A stretch of 13,006 nt of DNA from contig JAAEOP010000985.1 in assembly GCA_024223125.1 (NCBI GenBank), positions 1-13,006 on the forward strand, given 5' to 3'. A program made the translations under genes and the position numbers. Shown piece after piece: positions 5,738 through 12,877 of this stretch (positions are counted from its first letter, which is position 1; each line of letters begins with the position of its first letter). Under the pieces are notes generated by a model. It saw nothing but the letters and a program-made list of their open reading frames with translations. It made no database searches and had not been told where the DNA came from. The stretch is from Chloroflexota bacterium. Lineage in GTDB: Bacteria; Chloroflexota; Anaerolineae; Promineifilales; Promineifilaceae.

Positions 5738-7588
5738 ATGATGAAGAGATTTTGCATTAATTTTGGGAAGATGAGACCTGGAGTTTGGTTTCTGGTTATA
5801 TTTTGGTTTGTAACGGGTTGTGGTCAGCAGAACCCTGATCCTGAAGTTGCCAATGAAATAATCGTAACTGAAGTGGTGACAGTTGCCGGTGAGGAACTTA
5901 CCATTACGCGCGTGATTGAATTGACACCTACGCCAACAGCTACACCGGCGATTGATAAAATTCTAGAGACATCAGGGCCGGTTACTCTGGATATTGGTTT
6001 TGTGCGCGAGACGCCGCCCAACATTGATCCCCAAAAACCAGTCACGGCCGATAGCATTGATCTGATTGAGAACCTTTTTGTGGGTCTCACAAGATTTAAC
6101 CATGAGACGAACCAGATTGAGCCGCAGTTGGCGGAAAGATGGGAGGTAGATGACAACGGCCGTGTCTGGACTTTTTATTTGCGCGATGATGTGAATTGGG
6201 TACAGGTGTCAGAAGCGGAGGTGGATGAGCAACTACAGGTAGAGCCAATACGTCCCGTAACGGCAAATGATATTGTCTTTGCTGCCAGGCGTGTTTGCAG
6301 CCAGGAAACCGGAACGCCGGATGCTTTTTTGTTGTTCATCATTGAAGGATGTGAGGCCGTTAACACTCTCTCACGGCCAAGGCCGGCAGATTTGGAAAAA
6401 ATCGGTATTCAAGCCTTAAATGATCACACATTACAGGTATCTTTAACCAAACCGGCCATGCACTTTTTAACGTTAACCAGTTTGTGGTTATTACGGCCGT
6501 TGCCGCCAGAACTCATCGAAGAATTTGGTGACGATTGGCAAACCGATGCTGAATCACAGTTGGTTACTAGTGGCCCCTTCTTCCCCGAAAATAAATCTTT
6601 ACGCACACTACACCGTAATCCATTATGGCTCTTGCCATTATCAGGCAATGTCGAGCAAATAAATCTCCATTTTCTGGAGAGTGATGAAACATCTCTGGAA
6701 ATGTGGCAGGAAAATGAACTAGATGTCATAGATACTGCCAACCTCAATATCGGCAGCCTTGATGAAGCCACTCGTGCCAGCCTAACACTTATAACTGATC
6801 AGACGGTGCATTATTTGGGATTTAATTTTGATAGTGGTGTATTTCGTGAAGCTCAAATTCGCCGAGCATTTAGTGCAGCTATTGATCGGGAACAATTGGT
6901 AGAACAGCTATTTGGCGACCAGGCACTGGGTATGAAACATCTACTGCCACCAGGTGTCATCGGCGCTTCGCTAATTGATCAAGTTGGCGTAGGGTATAGT
7001 CCTGATTATGCTCGCCAGCAGTTAGCCGATAGTGGCTTCCGCAACTGCCGCTTTATGCCCGACTTTACTATATTGGTCAGTTTGTCAGACCTTTCTTTGC
7101 AGCAGGCTGAATTGATCCGGCGAATGTGGATTGAGGAGTTGGGCTGCGCTGAAGACCAAATCAGTATTGACCAGGCTCAGTTTGGCACACTTTTAGCCAA
7201 TACCAGACAAAGCGCCGGGGCGCGTCGTCCTGATATTTGGGAACTAGCCTGGGCTGCTTATTTTCCTGACGCCCATAATTTAATGGGGGACTTTTTGCAC
7301 TGTGAGGAAGGGGAAAATCGTCGCCATCAACCTTGCACGGCTGTAGATGATGATATGCGACAAGCTAACACGTTGACGGACCCCGTTGAACGTGTACAAA
7401 TGTATCGCCGTGTGGAAAATGAGCTTTTTGGGGAAAATGGCTTGATGCCAATTGTACCCCTTTATGTGCGCGGCGAATCTATTCTGGTGCAAAATTGGCT
7501 CTCATTTTCAGCGGCCATATCTGGCGGTGAGCAGTACGATACATATCACATTGATATGGCCCGCAAAGAGTTGGAACGTAGCCGGTAA
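5738..7588 (+). CDS. family 5 (peptide/nickel-type) ABC transporter substrate-binding lipoprotein
   Basis: This 616-residue protein is an extracytoplasmic solute-binding lipoprotein of the SBP_bac_5 (OppA/DppA) group, which usually captures oligopeptides, sometimes other solutes, for an ABC importer. A lipoprotein signal sequence (1-28) ends in the lipobox VTGC with Cys28. Next comes a linker of about 35-75 rich in Val, Glu and Thr, ending in TPTPTATP, of the kind common in Chloroflexota lipoproteins. The binding domain follows (about 80-600), with the family signatures LIENLFVGLTRFN and LAERWEVDDNGRVWTFYLRD near its start and IRRAFSAAIDREQLVEQLFG in the middle. I start at ATG 5738 because it gives a proper signal peptide; 5741 is equally possible, and no strong ribosome site is present. 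No permease or ATPase gene is in the window, so it is an orphan here. rsmG begins 3 bp after its stop, implying co-transcription. Confidence 0.92.
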   Translation: MMKRFCINFGKMRPGVWFLVIFWFVTGCGQQNPDPEVANEIIVTEVVTVAGEELTITRVIELTPTPTATPAIDKILETSGPVTLDIGFVRETPPNIDPQKPVTADSIDLIENLFVGLTRFNHETNQIEPQLAERWEVDDNGRVWTFYLRDDVNWVQVSEAEVDEQLQVEPIRPVTANDIVFAARRVCSQETGTPDAFLLFIIEGCEAVNTLSRPRPADLEKIGIQALNDHTLQVSLTKPAMHFLTLTSLWLLRPLPPELIEEFGDDWQTDAESQLVTSGPFFPENKSLRTLHRNPLWLLPLSGNVEQINLHFLESDETSLEMWQENELDVIDTANLNIGSLDEATRASLTLITDQTVHYLGFNFDSGVFREAQIRRAFSAAIDREQLVEQLFGDQALGMKHLLPPGVIGASLIDQVGVGYSPDYARQQLADSGFRNCRFMPDFTILVSLSDLSLQQAELIRRMWIEELGCAEDQISIDQAQFGTLLANTRQSAGARRPDIWELAWAAYFPDAHNLMGDFLHCEEGENRRHQPCTAVDDDMRQANTLTDPVERVQMYRRVENELFGENGLMPIVPLYVRGESILVQNWLSFSAAISGGEQYDTYHIDMARKELERSR

Positions 7589-7591
7589 AAT

Positions 7592-8305
7592 ATGATCTCA
7601 GACTTTTTTTTATGCCACACGGCCGACTACAATTTGCAACTCACCGGGCAGCAGCAGACCCAGTTTTCTATGTATCTGGCGTTGCTATTGGAATGGAACG
7701 GCCGTATGAATCTGACGGCCGTGCGCAAGCCAGAAGCGATTGAGCAGCGTCACTTTCTGGATGCTTTGTCTTGTATGACGGTGATGGGAGATTTGAACGG
7801 CCGTGCCCTCATAGATGTCGGAACTGGGGCTGGTTTCCCTGGATTGCCCCTCAAGGTGGCTTTTCCTGAGAGTAAAATGACATTGGTTGAAAGCGTTGCT
7901 AAAAAATGTCGTTTTCTGGAAGCGGTGGTTTCTGAATTGGGATTGAGCGATGTGCAGGTCATCACAGAGCGGGTTGAACTCATTGGTCAGCAGGCGGCAC
8001 ACCGCGCCCGGTATGATTGGGCTGTGGCCCGTGGTCTGGCTGAAATGCGTGTCCTGGCGGAATATTTGCTGCCTTTATGCCGGGTTGGGGGGACAGTGTT
8101 GGCTCAAAAAGGAGAAAGTGCAGCGGGGGAAACAGTTGCAGCTGCTAATGCTATTCATCTGTTGGGCGGTGGAAAACCCACACTGTACCCTGTGCAAATT
8201 CCTGGTACGACACAAACGCATCATCTGGTCACTGTACCCAAGATTGCGAATACGCCAGACAAATATCCTCGGCGTGTGGGGCTGCCGACTAAACGGCCAT
8301 TGTAA
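7592..8305 (+). CDS. rsmG: 16S rRNA (guanine527-N7)-methyltransferase RsmG (GidB)
   Basis: RsmG transfers a methyl group from S-adenosylmethionine to N7 of G527 in the 530 loop of 16S rRNA. In several bacteria its loss gives low-level streptomycin resistance. The 237-residue protein is full length for the family. WNGRMNLTAV (35-44) and RHFLDAL (53-59) form the typical N-terminal signature. The SAM-binding motif is IDVGTGAGFPGLPLKV (74-89), followed by LVESVAKKCRFLE (98-110), YDWAVARGLAEM (141-152) and LAQKG (170-174). The ATG at 7592 lies 3 bp after the lipoprotein stop with only a weak ribosome site, so translation is probably coupled. The gene is apart from mnmG and parAB, its frequent neighbours. 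A mobile element begins within a few bp of the stop codon but does not disrupt the gene. Confidence 0.96.
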   Translation: MISDFFLCHTADYNLQLTGQQQTQFSMYLALLLEWNGRMNLTAVRKPEAIEQRHFLDALSCMTVMGDLNGRALIDVGTGAGFPGLPLKVAFPESKMTLVESVAKKCRFLEAVVSELGLSDVQVITERVELIGQQAAHRARYDWAVARGLAEMRVLAEYLLPLCRVGGTVLAQKGESAAGETVAAANAIHLLGGGKPTLYPVQIPGTTQTHHLVTVPKIANTPDKYPRRVGLPTKRPL

Positions 8306-8306
8306 A

Positions 8307-8334
8307 TAATTACACATTAAGGCAAAAGTGTCAC
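8307..8334 (+). repeat. left terminal inverted repeat of mobile element
   Basis: This 28-bp arm matches the reverse complement of 9373-9400 at 25 of 28 positions. The shared core is CATTAAGGCAAAAGT (8315-8329). The outermost six bases, TAATTA, are palindromic and are repeated at 9395-9400, so they may be a target duplication rather than part of the repeat. In that case the true end is at 8313. Confidence 0.87.
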
Positions 8335-8768
8335 GAGAGCAAGAGTTTGGTATCATGAACGCTCACCAAATTTGAGTGCGGAGAACTGATTGACTGACAA
8401 ATCTCACAATTAACAAGTTTTGTATCTCTTGTTTCGCGTAAACGAAACTACTAAAAAACGAATTCTTGTGGCATATTTTCATGTATGACAAAACCAAAAG
8501 GATTCGTATATGAGCGAGTCGACGATACCATTGTTACTCTTATTTCGCGTAAAAAGGAAAGGCACTAAGGTGAATTTCCCAATTGCAGATAAACTTGTTT
8601 TGACACACCAAGCAAAGTCAGAATCTGTATTAACAAATCAGAAAGTGGTGTTAATTGCCAATGCCATTGTCCATTAGGCATCTGAACGCTAACGCGAGAA
8701 ATTTCAGCACGGATAAAAGCACGTAATAAACGTAACCCAGTTGGCAGCAATTCCAATTATGAAATTCA
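8313..8768. other. left part of the mobile element, no convincing gene
   Basis: This stretch is AT-rich and follows the left inverted repeat. It contains two 17-bp direct repeats (8426-8442 and 8537-8553) and a small inverted repeat GTTTCG/CGAAAC at 8431-8448. A 55-codon plus-strand frame at 8510-8677 and a 63-codon minus-strand frame at 8565-8756 overlap in opposite directions, and neither resembles a protein I know. Confidence 0.5.
8426..8553 (+). repeat. pair of 17-bp direct repeats inside the mobile element
   Basis: CTCTTGTTTCGCGTAAA (8426-8442) recurs as CTCTTATTTCGCGTAAA (8537-8553), with one mismatch and a spacing of 111 bp. The first copy also forms a short palindrome with the CGAAAC that follows it. 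They may be transposase-binding sites or leftovers of a duplication. Confidence 0.7.
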
Positions 8769-9195
8769 TCAGTCAGGAACAGGCTCAATTTCAAGCTGAA
8801 CATACATGAATTCGAGCAAATCCCCCCAGCTATCAAACAACAAGTAGCGCATCAAGGCACGCACATCATGGAAAAATGTGTCTCGCCGTCCCAACTCTTC
8901 ACGAATGAGACGATAGAGTTTATTGGTGAGGTGGAAAACAGTATGCAGTAAGAACGCTAACAAATTTAGGGTCGTTAGCGTCATGGCAAGATATTGGTCA
9001 CCATGCCCAAAATTATGTTCCAGATGATACCCCTTCGTTTTCAAGATATTGTTATTCTCATTCTCCACTTTCCAACGGGCCCGGCCACATTCAACTAGTT
9101 CTGTCACATTGCCTTCGGTGACGGGAATATTGGTTACCCAAGCATTGTGGTAAATTGTCTCACCGGTGTCTTTATGGGTAATATGCAGTTCACCC
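8769..9195 (-). pseudogene. DDE transposase, C-terminal fragment
   Basis: The last 140 or so residues of a DDE-type transposase are preserved. They begin near ELHITHKDTGETIYHNAWVT, pass through GRARWKVENENNN, KTKGYHLEHNFGHG and LTTLNLLAFLLHTVFHL, and end at EIEPVPD. The Glu in WKVENENN is probably the third catalytic acid. The Asp residues and the N-terminal two thirds are missing. The open frame continues upstream to 9332, but the predicted residues there do not look like transposase, so I place the break near 9195. I recognise the conserved block from transposases widespread in Chloroflexota and cyanobacteria but cannot assign the IS family from memory; IS4-like is a guess. It should be inactive. 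Confidence 0.8.
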
Positions 9196-9371
9196 CTGAT
9201 GAATTGCGGCAACGATTGGCACAAGTTAGTCGGGAAGAGTATGAAGCTGAACGCATTCGTTATGAATGTCGTCAAGCACAATTCCGTCGTCGGTACCGAT
9301 GGCGACATTGCAGGGATGCTGTTCTTGAACAACGGCTTGCTGATTGGGCTAAGGCTATTCCTAGCCTCTAA
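9190..9371 (+). pseudogene. possible 3' fragment of an unidentified gene
   Basis: On the plus strand, opposite and adjacent to the transposase fragment, an open frame reads FTPDELRQRLAQVSREEYEA and continues with a very basic, charged tail that closes with RLADWAKAIPSL at a TAA, 1 bp before the right inverted repeat. The charge pattern and codon use look coding, while the opposite strand over the same stretch does not. No start codon or 5' part belongs to it, because upstream of about 9190 the sequence is the antisense of transposase. It could be the C-terminus of the element's original gene on the plus strand. I do not recognise the family. Confidence 0.35.
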
Positions 9372-9372
9372 T

Positions 9373-9400
9373 GTGTTACTTTTGCCTTAATGCGTAATTA
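9373..9400 (-). repeat. right terminal inverted repeat of mobile element
   Basis: This is the reverse-complement partner of 8307-8334, with 25 of 28 positions matching. On the plus strand the core reads ACTTTTGCCTTAATG (9378-9392). Its last six bases (TAATTA, 9395-9400) include the complement of the cyclase stop codon (9398-9400). Confidence 0.87.
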
Positions 9401-11359
9401 CAGAGGGGGACGCTTGACCTGAGCGCGGTAAAGGATTTGTGGCCTGGTAATGCCTTGCAAAGCGACCGATCCCATTCGAGTAAAACCAATCTGACTGATA
9501 AGTTTGGGTTTGCTAGAGGACAGATCATCATGTACGGCCGTTGAAATGACAATTTGTCCATCCTCTGCCAGATCAACTAGACGCGAAGCTGTATTCATCG
9601 GTTGGCCTACCATACGGAAACTCATCCGCGATTCAGCTCCCACATTACCCATCAGCACATTCCCCATATCAATGCCCACGCCTAGCCCTAATTCTGTTCC
9701 CGCCCGCTGATACCACATCTGGCGTAAACTATTGAATTCGTTTTGCATGGCGACGGCCGTTTTCACAGCTCGGTCAGTTGCATCTGGCTGATCAAAAGGA
9801 GCATTAAACCCCACCAAGATTTCATCTCCCGTCATCTCGAAAACAGTGCCATCAAATTCAATTGCCACTTCCATCATGCGGGTGAAGAATTCATTGAGTT
9901 GTTGGATAACTTCGTCTGGCTCTACCCGGGTAATCATACCCCCGGTCCAGTTACGCAAATCAGCAAACATCACCACTGCCAGCCGTCGTTCACGCCGGGC
10001 CATCAATTCGGGTGCATTTTTTAGCACATGGTTCACCAGACGCGGCCCCATATACCGGGCAAAAGTTTCTTTTACCTGTTCCTTTTCATGCCGTTCTGCT
10101 GCCAGCTTTAATTTTTCAGCCCGTTTCAGTTCTGTAATATCGCGTAAAATGGCTGCAAATCCTACCCCCTGAATGGGAGAAATGTTGGCGTAGAGGATAC
10201 GGCTGTTAAACAGGGCCAATTCCCGGCCCTCAGTTTGGGTAGGCATCTCTTGAAATAGATGATTAACCAGTTCAAGCTGCGGTATTTCGGACAGCGATTT
10301 ACTGATGACTTCTTTGGTATGTACATTGAAAAGGCGGACGGCCGAATTATTGACCAATGAAATTTGCCACTGTTCATCCGTAATAATGATGGCGTCAGTC
10401 GAGTGGGTTAGAATGGTTTCCAGTTTGCGCTGTTCTTCACTGATCTCGGTAAATAAACGGGCGTTTATGATGGTTGCCGTCACGATGCTGCCGATAGTTT
10501 CCAAAAGATTCTTTTGCCCCGGTGTAAAATAACCCGGCGCCGGGTTATTTAGTATCAAAATGCCTTCCACCCGGTCTGGTCCTATTAGCGGTATGCCGAT
10601 GGCTGAACCGCTTTCACGGCGGTGATCTGGCAGGGTTATCCAGCGGTCATCCTGGGTGATATCATCTATTATTTCACTCTGTTTGTGTTTGAGAAGCCAG
10701 CTTCCTAAACCACGAGTCATGACTGCCTGTGTAACATGGTCACTGATAGTTACCTGTGATCCAGCCCGAATCATAAAGCGATGATAGACTTGCCCCTGCT
10801 CATCTAGCAGCATAATGTTACCTTTGGTTGCCCCAACGGCCGCCTGCGTTTGAAAAAGTGCATCAGCCATAACCGTTTCCAGGTTGAGTTGGGTGCTGAT
10901 GGCACGATTGATGTTGTAGAGCAGTTGCAGTCGGTTCCGTTCTTCTTCCAGCCGAAACCGGGCCCGTTTGACTTGACTGTAAGTACGAACGCGCACCAGT
11001 AGTTCTTCGCGTACATGGGGGCGTGATAGGAATTCATCGGCGCCGGCGCGTTTCCCTTCTATACGCGATTCCACACGGTTTAGAGCTGTGACCATGATGA
11101 TGGGAATGAGTTGGGTAGCTTGATCGCCTTTTAGAATACGGCAAACTTCAAAACCATCCAGGTCAGGCATCATCACGTCCAGCAAAATGACATCTGGATC
11201 ATGTTTCTGGGCCATTTCAATGCCATCTTTACCACCAGACGCTTCGATGGTTTCGTAGCCTTCCAGTTTTAATTGGGATGCCAGCAGCATCCGGTTTTCG
11301 CGGGTGTCATCTATGACTAATACAACAGCCGGTGCTTCTGTGTTTGTAGTTGTGTCCAT
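9398..11359 (-). CDS. REC-GAF-PAS-class III nucleotide cyclase
   Basis: This 653-residue cytosolic protein should convert a phosphorelay signal and small-molecule or redox cues into a cyclic nucleotide. The receiver domain (about 11-130) has Asp17-Asp18, phosphoacceptor Asp61 (LLDVMMPDLDG) and Thr91, but the usual Lys is Arg113 (LSRPH). A GAF domain (about 155-305) and a PAS domain (about 310-410, ending AILRDITELKR) follow, then a linker (KEQVKETFARYMGPRLVNHV) typical of GAF-cyclases. The class III cyclase domain spans about 457-650. The metal ligands are Asp467 (MFADLR) and Asp512 (TGDEI), and the transition-state pair is Asn589/Arg593 (MNTASR). At the two base-selecting positions it has Glu508 and Arg582, so ATP or GTP use cannot be assigned. 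The start at 11359 (MDTTTNTE) has a weak AGAG upstream; 11395 is the alternative. The stop codon touches the mobile element. Confidence 0.9.
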   Translation of the reverse strand: MDTTTNTEAPAVVLVIDDTRENRMLLASQLKLEGYETIEASGGKDGIEMAQKHDPDVILLDVMMPDLDGFEVCRILKGDQATQLIPIIMVTALNRVESRIEGKRAGADEFLSRPHVREELLVRVRTYSQVKRARFRLEEERNRLQLLYNINRAISTQLNLETVMADALFQTQAAVGATKGNIMLLDEQGQVYHRFMIRAGSQVTISDHVTQAVMTRGLGSWLLKHKQSEIIDDITQDDRWITLPDHRRESGSAIGIPLIGPDRVEGILILNNPAPGYFTPGQKNLLETIGSIVTATIINARLFTEISEEQRKLETILTHSTDAIIITDEQWQISLVNNSAVRLFNVHTKEVISKSLSEIPQLELVNHLFQEMPTQTEGRELALFNSRILYANISPIQGVGFAAILRDITELKRAEKLKLAAERHEKEQVKETFARYMGPRLVNHVLKNAPELMARRERRLAVVMFADLRNWTGGMITRVEPDEVIQQLNEFFTRMMEVAIEFDGTVFEMTGDEILVGFNAPFDQPDATDRAVKTAVAMQNEFNSLRQMWYQRAGTELGLGVGIDMGNVLMGNVGAESRMSFRMVGQPMNTASRLVDLAEDGQIVISTAVHDDLSSSKPKLISQIGFTRMGSVALQGITRPQILYRAQVKRPPL

Positions 11360-11438
11360 TTTTTGCAGTTCTCTTGTGGCTGGGTGTCTGCGCATATTTT
11401 GAGCAGGTTGGAACGATGATATCCAGAATGCCTAACTT

Positions 11439-11447
11439 ATTATAACA
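11439..11447 (-). promoter_or_regulatory. extended -10 promoter of the cyclase gene
   Basis: On the minus strand TGTTATAAT is a perfect extended -10 (TGn plus TATAAT). No clear -35 lies 17 bp upstream, which extended -10 promoters can do without. It lies in the gap between recF and the cyclase gene, about 80 nt before the chosen start codon, so the cyclase need not depend on recF read-through. Confidence 0.55.
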
Positions 11448-11460
11448 ACTGATTCTGACA

Positions 11461-11475
11461 AATGGTCTCACCATT
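11461..11475 (-). terminator. small hairpin just after recF, weak terminator candidate
   Basis: AATGGT and ACCATT form a perfect 6-bp stem with a 3-nt loop, 1 bp beyond the recF stop codon. Only a short TTTG follows on the minus strand, so termination would be weak. It may partly separate recF from the cyclase transcript. Confidence 0.3.
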
Positions 11476-11476
11476 G

Positions 11477-12703
11477 CTACTGGTGGACACGGCCGTTAAC
11501 GACTTTCAGATTTGTTGCTTGCTGCAAGAACTCCTTTGTAAACATACCGGGATCGGTGGCGGTTAAAATCGCCTGCTGCACTGACTGTACTGTTTGTAAT
11601 AGAGCGGCACGACGCTGTTCATCTAACTCGGCCATGACTTCATCTAGCAGCAATATAGGTTGATCTCCGGTTATGGCTGTCATCCATTGAATTTCAGCTA
11701 TTTTTAGGGCTAACAGGGCGCTGCGTTGCTGCCCGCGAGAGCCATAGCTGCTAAGGGCACGGCCGTTGAGCAAAAAACGCCAATCATCCCGGTGTGGTCC
11801 AATACTGGTTGTGCCGCGGGCCAGGTCTTTAGCTTCTACGGCCGTTAGTTCAGCCTCAAAACGAGCCGCAATCAATTGGGGGTCATGAACCTGTTCACAA
11901 AGCCAATCATCCAAGGCTGCGGCGGTTTCAATATCCCGGCTGCGACGGGAACCATTTCCGGCCAAGCGTGGCAAATAGCGTAGACGAATGGCTTCGCTGC
12001 CATTGGTTAAGGCTTCATAATGAACCCGCTGTGTCTCGCGGGCGATCTCTTTTAGAAAGGTAGACCGTCGGGAAAAAATCTGGCTGGCCAGGGTCACAAG
12101 CTTTTCGCTGAAGATGGGGAGAATACCTCGATTACCACTGCCTTCGGCCAACTGTCGTAAGAGCGCATTGCGCTGTTCAAGCACTTTATTATAACGAGAA
12201 AGGGTCTGGCAGTAAATGGAGTCTATCTGGCACAGGGTTATGTCCATATAACGGCGGCGTTCGCTGGGAGAACCGGTAATGAGTTGTACATCTTCGGGCA
12301 AAAATAAAACCACACGCAAATTACCTAATAAATCCATCAGCCGTACTTTGTGCCGGCCGACTAATGCTTCGCGCCGGAAACTATTGACTTTGCCTTGGTT
12401 ACGGCCGTTGCGCTCTTGAATCAGCCGCATTTCCAGATGACGTTTATCATCAGGGGTCATTATCTGGGCTACCAGTCGCCCGACTACCACCGGCTCTTCT
12501 GATTGGGTGGCTTCCCAATTCAGCAGTTGATGATCATAGTCTGCGTGAGGGGAACGGGTGGTAGCCAGATAGTAGATCGCTTCCAGCAGGTTGGTTTTAC
12601 CCTGAGCATTTTGCCCGTAAAGCAGGGTTGCTCCCGGTGAAAGGTTTAATTCTAAACGGCCGTAATTACGAAAATTCGTCAAAGATAAGTGCGAAATATG
12701 CAT
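11477..12703 (-). CDS. recF: DNA replication and repair protein RecF
   Basis: RecF is an SMC-like ATPase that binds gapped DNA and, with RecO and RecR, helps load RecA at single-strand gaps. RecA filaments in turn trigger LexA cleavage. The 408-residue protein begins MHISHLSLTNFRNYGRLEL, the family's usual start. Walker A is GQNAQGKT (30-37), the ABC signature is SYGSRGQQR (319-327), and Walker B is ILLLDEVMAELDE with Asp354-Glu355. SPSERRRYMD and TSIGPHRDDW are further RecF hallmarks. I start at 12703 because an in-frame extension to 12796 adds 31 residues with no family similarity. No good ribosome site is visible at 12703. The gene is away from dnaA-dnaN, its common location. It is followed in the same direction by the cyclase gene, which seems to have its own promoter. 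Confidence 0.96.
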   Translation of the reverse strand: MHISHLSLTNFRNYGRLELNLSPGATLLYGQNAQGKTNLLEAIYYLATTRSPHADYDHQLLNWEATQSEEPVVVGRLVAQIMTPDDKRHLEMRLIQERNGRNQGKVNSFRREALVGRHKVRLMDLLGNLRVVLFLPEDVQLITGSPSERRRYMDITLCQIDSIYCQTLSRYNKVLEQRNALLRQLAEGSGNRGILPIFSEKLVTLASQIFSRRSTFLKEIARETQRVHYEALTNGSEAIRLRYLPRLAGNGSRRSRDIETAAALDDWLCEQVHDPQLIAARFEAELTAVEAKDLARGTTSIGPHRDDWRFLLNGRALSSYGSRGQQRSALLALKIAEIQWMTAITGDQPILLLDEVMAELDEQRRAALLQTVQSVQQAILTATDPGMFTKEFLQQATNLKVVNGRVHQ

Positions 12704-12733
12704 AAAAACCAGATTTGCAAGGCGCCATTTGAG

Positions 12734-12761
12734 ACTTGTAGCCTGTAACTTGCAACTTGCC
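12734..12761. repeat. four degenerate 7-bp tandem repeats upstream of recF
   Basis: ACTTGTA, GCCTGTA, ACTTGCA and ACTTGCC follow one another without gaps. They recall heptanucleotide short tandem repeats known from filamentous cyanobacteria. The array is very short and lies in the recF leader. Confidence 0.45.
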
Positions 12762-12877
12762 TGAACGATGGTATACCAACACACCTTCACAAGCAATATA
12801 TGATGTTTGGATGAGTATAGCGAGAAATCGTGGGGATGAGGTAATATGGGTCAAAATAATACAATAGGAGAAGAAAA

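Larger units (their letters stand above)
8307..9400. mobile_element. degenerate insertion sequence with terminal inverted repeats, about 1.1 kb
   Basis: The element is bounded by inverted repeats of about 28 bp (25 of 28 identical) and possibly by a 6-bp target duplication TAATTA (8307-8312 and 9395-9400). Inside are a 5'-truncated transposase on the minus strand (8769 to about 9195), a possible gene fragment on the plus strand (about 9190-9371), and about 450 bp at the left with no convincing gene. It contains no ACGGCCGT octamer. It sits between rsmG and the cyclase gene, whose stop codons would have been only 4 bp apart before insertion. With no complete transposase it cannot move by itself. 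Either a single element suffered internal rearrangement, or a second element inserted and decayed inside it. Confidence 0.82.
37..12663. repeat. dispersed palindromic octamer ACGGCCGT, 22 copies
   Basis: Exact copies begin at 37, 395, 1089, 1483, 2466, 2940, 3683, 3849, 4052, 4941, 6156, 6493, 7698, 7715, 7797, 9534, 9753, 11489, 11759, 11838, 12401 and 12656. About a dozen more sites keep the CGGCCG core with one or both outer bases changed (for example at 193, 483, 597, 1348, 3637, 4683, 6043 and 10338). Nearly all copies are inside coding genes; one is in the lexA terminator. None is in lexA itself or in the mobile element. Confidence 0.9.

Noticed and set aside
5840..5950. Thr/Pro/Val-rich low-complexity stretch of the lipoprotein as a possible DNA repeat
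   Set aside because: It is a protein linker typical of such lipoproteins; the DNA does not repeat in a regular unit.
7950..8309. 119-codon plus-strand frame in another frame of rsmG
   Set aside because: Overlaps the conserved SAM-methyltransferase frame throughout its length and has no family character.
2443..8571. Shared 11-mer GGCACTAAGGT at 2443-2453 and 8561-8571
   Set aside because: Matches of this length are expected by chance among all pairs of positions in 13 kb, and the flanks differ.
8510..8677. 55-codon plus-strand frame with an AAGGA-like site upstream, inside the mobile element
   Set aside because: No recognisable protein, it overlaps an opposite frame, and the surrounding sequence looks like decayed element.
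8565..8756. 63-codon minus-strand frame after the transposase fragment
   Set aside because: The transposase seems to end naturally at 8769, and this frame has neither a ribosome site nor known similarity. A remnant cannot be excluded.
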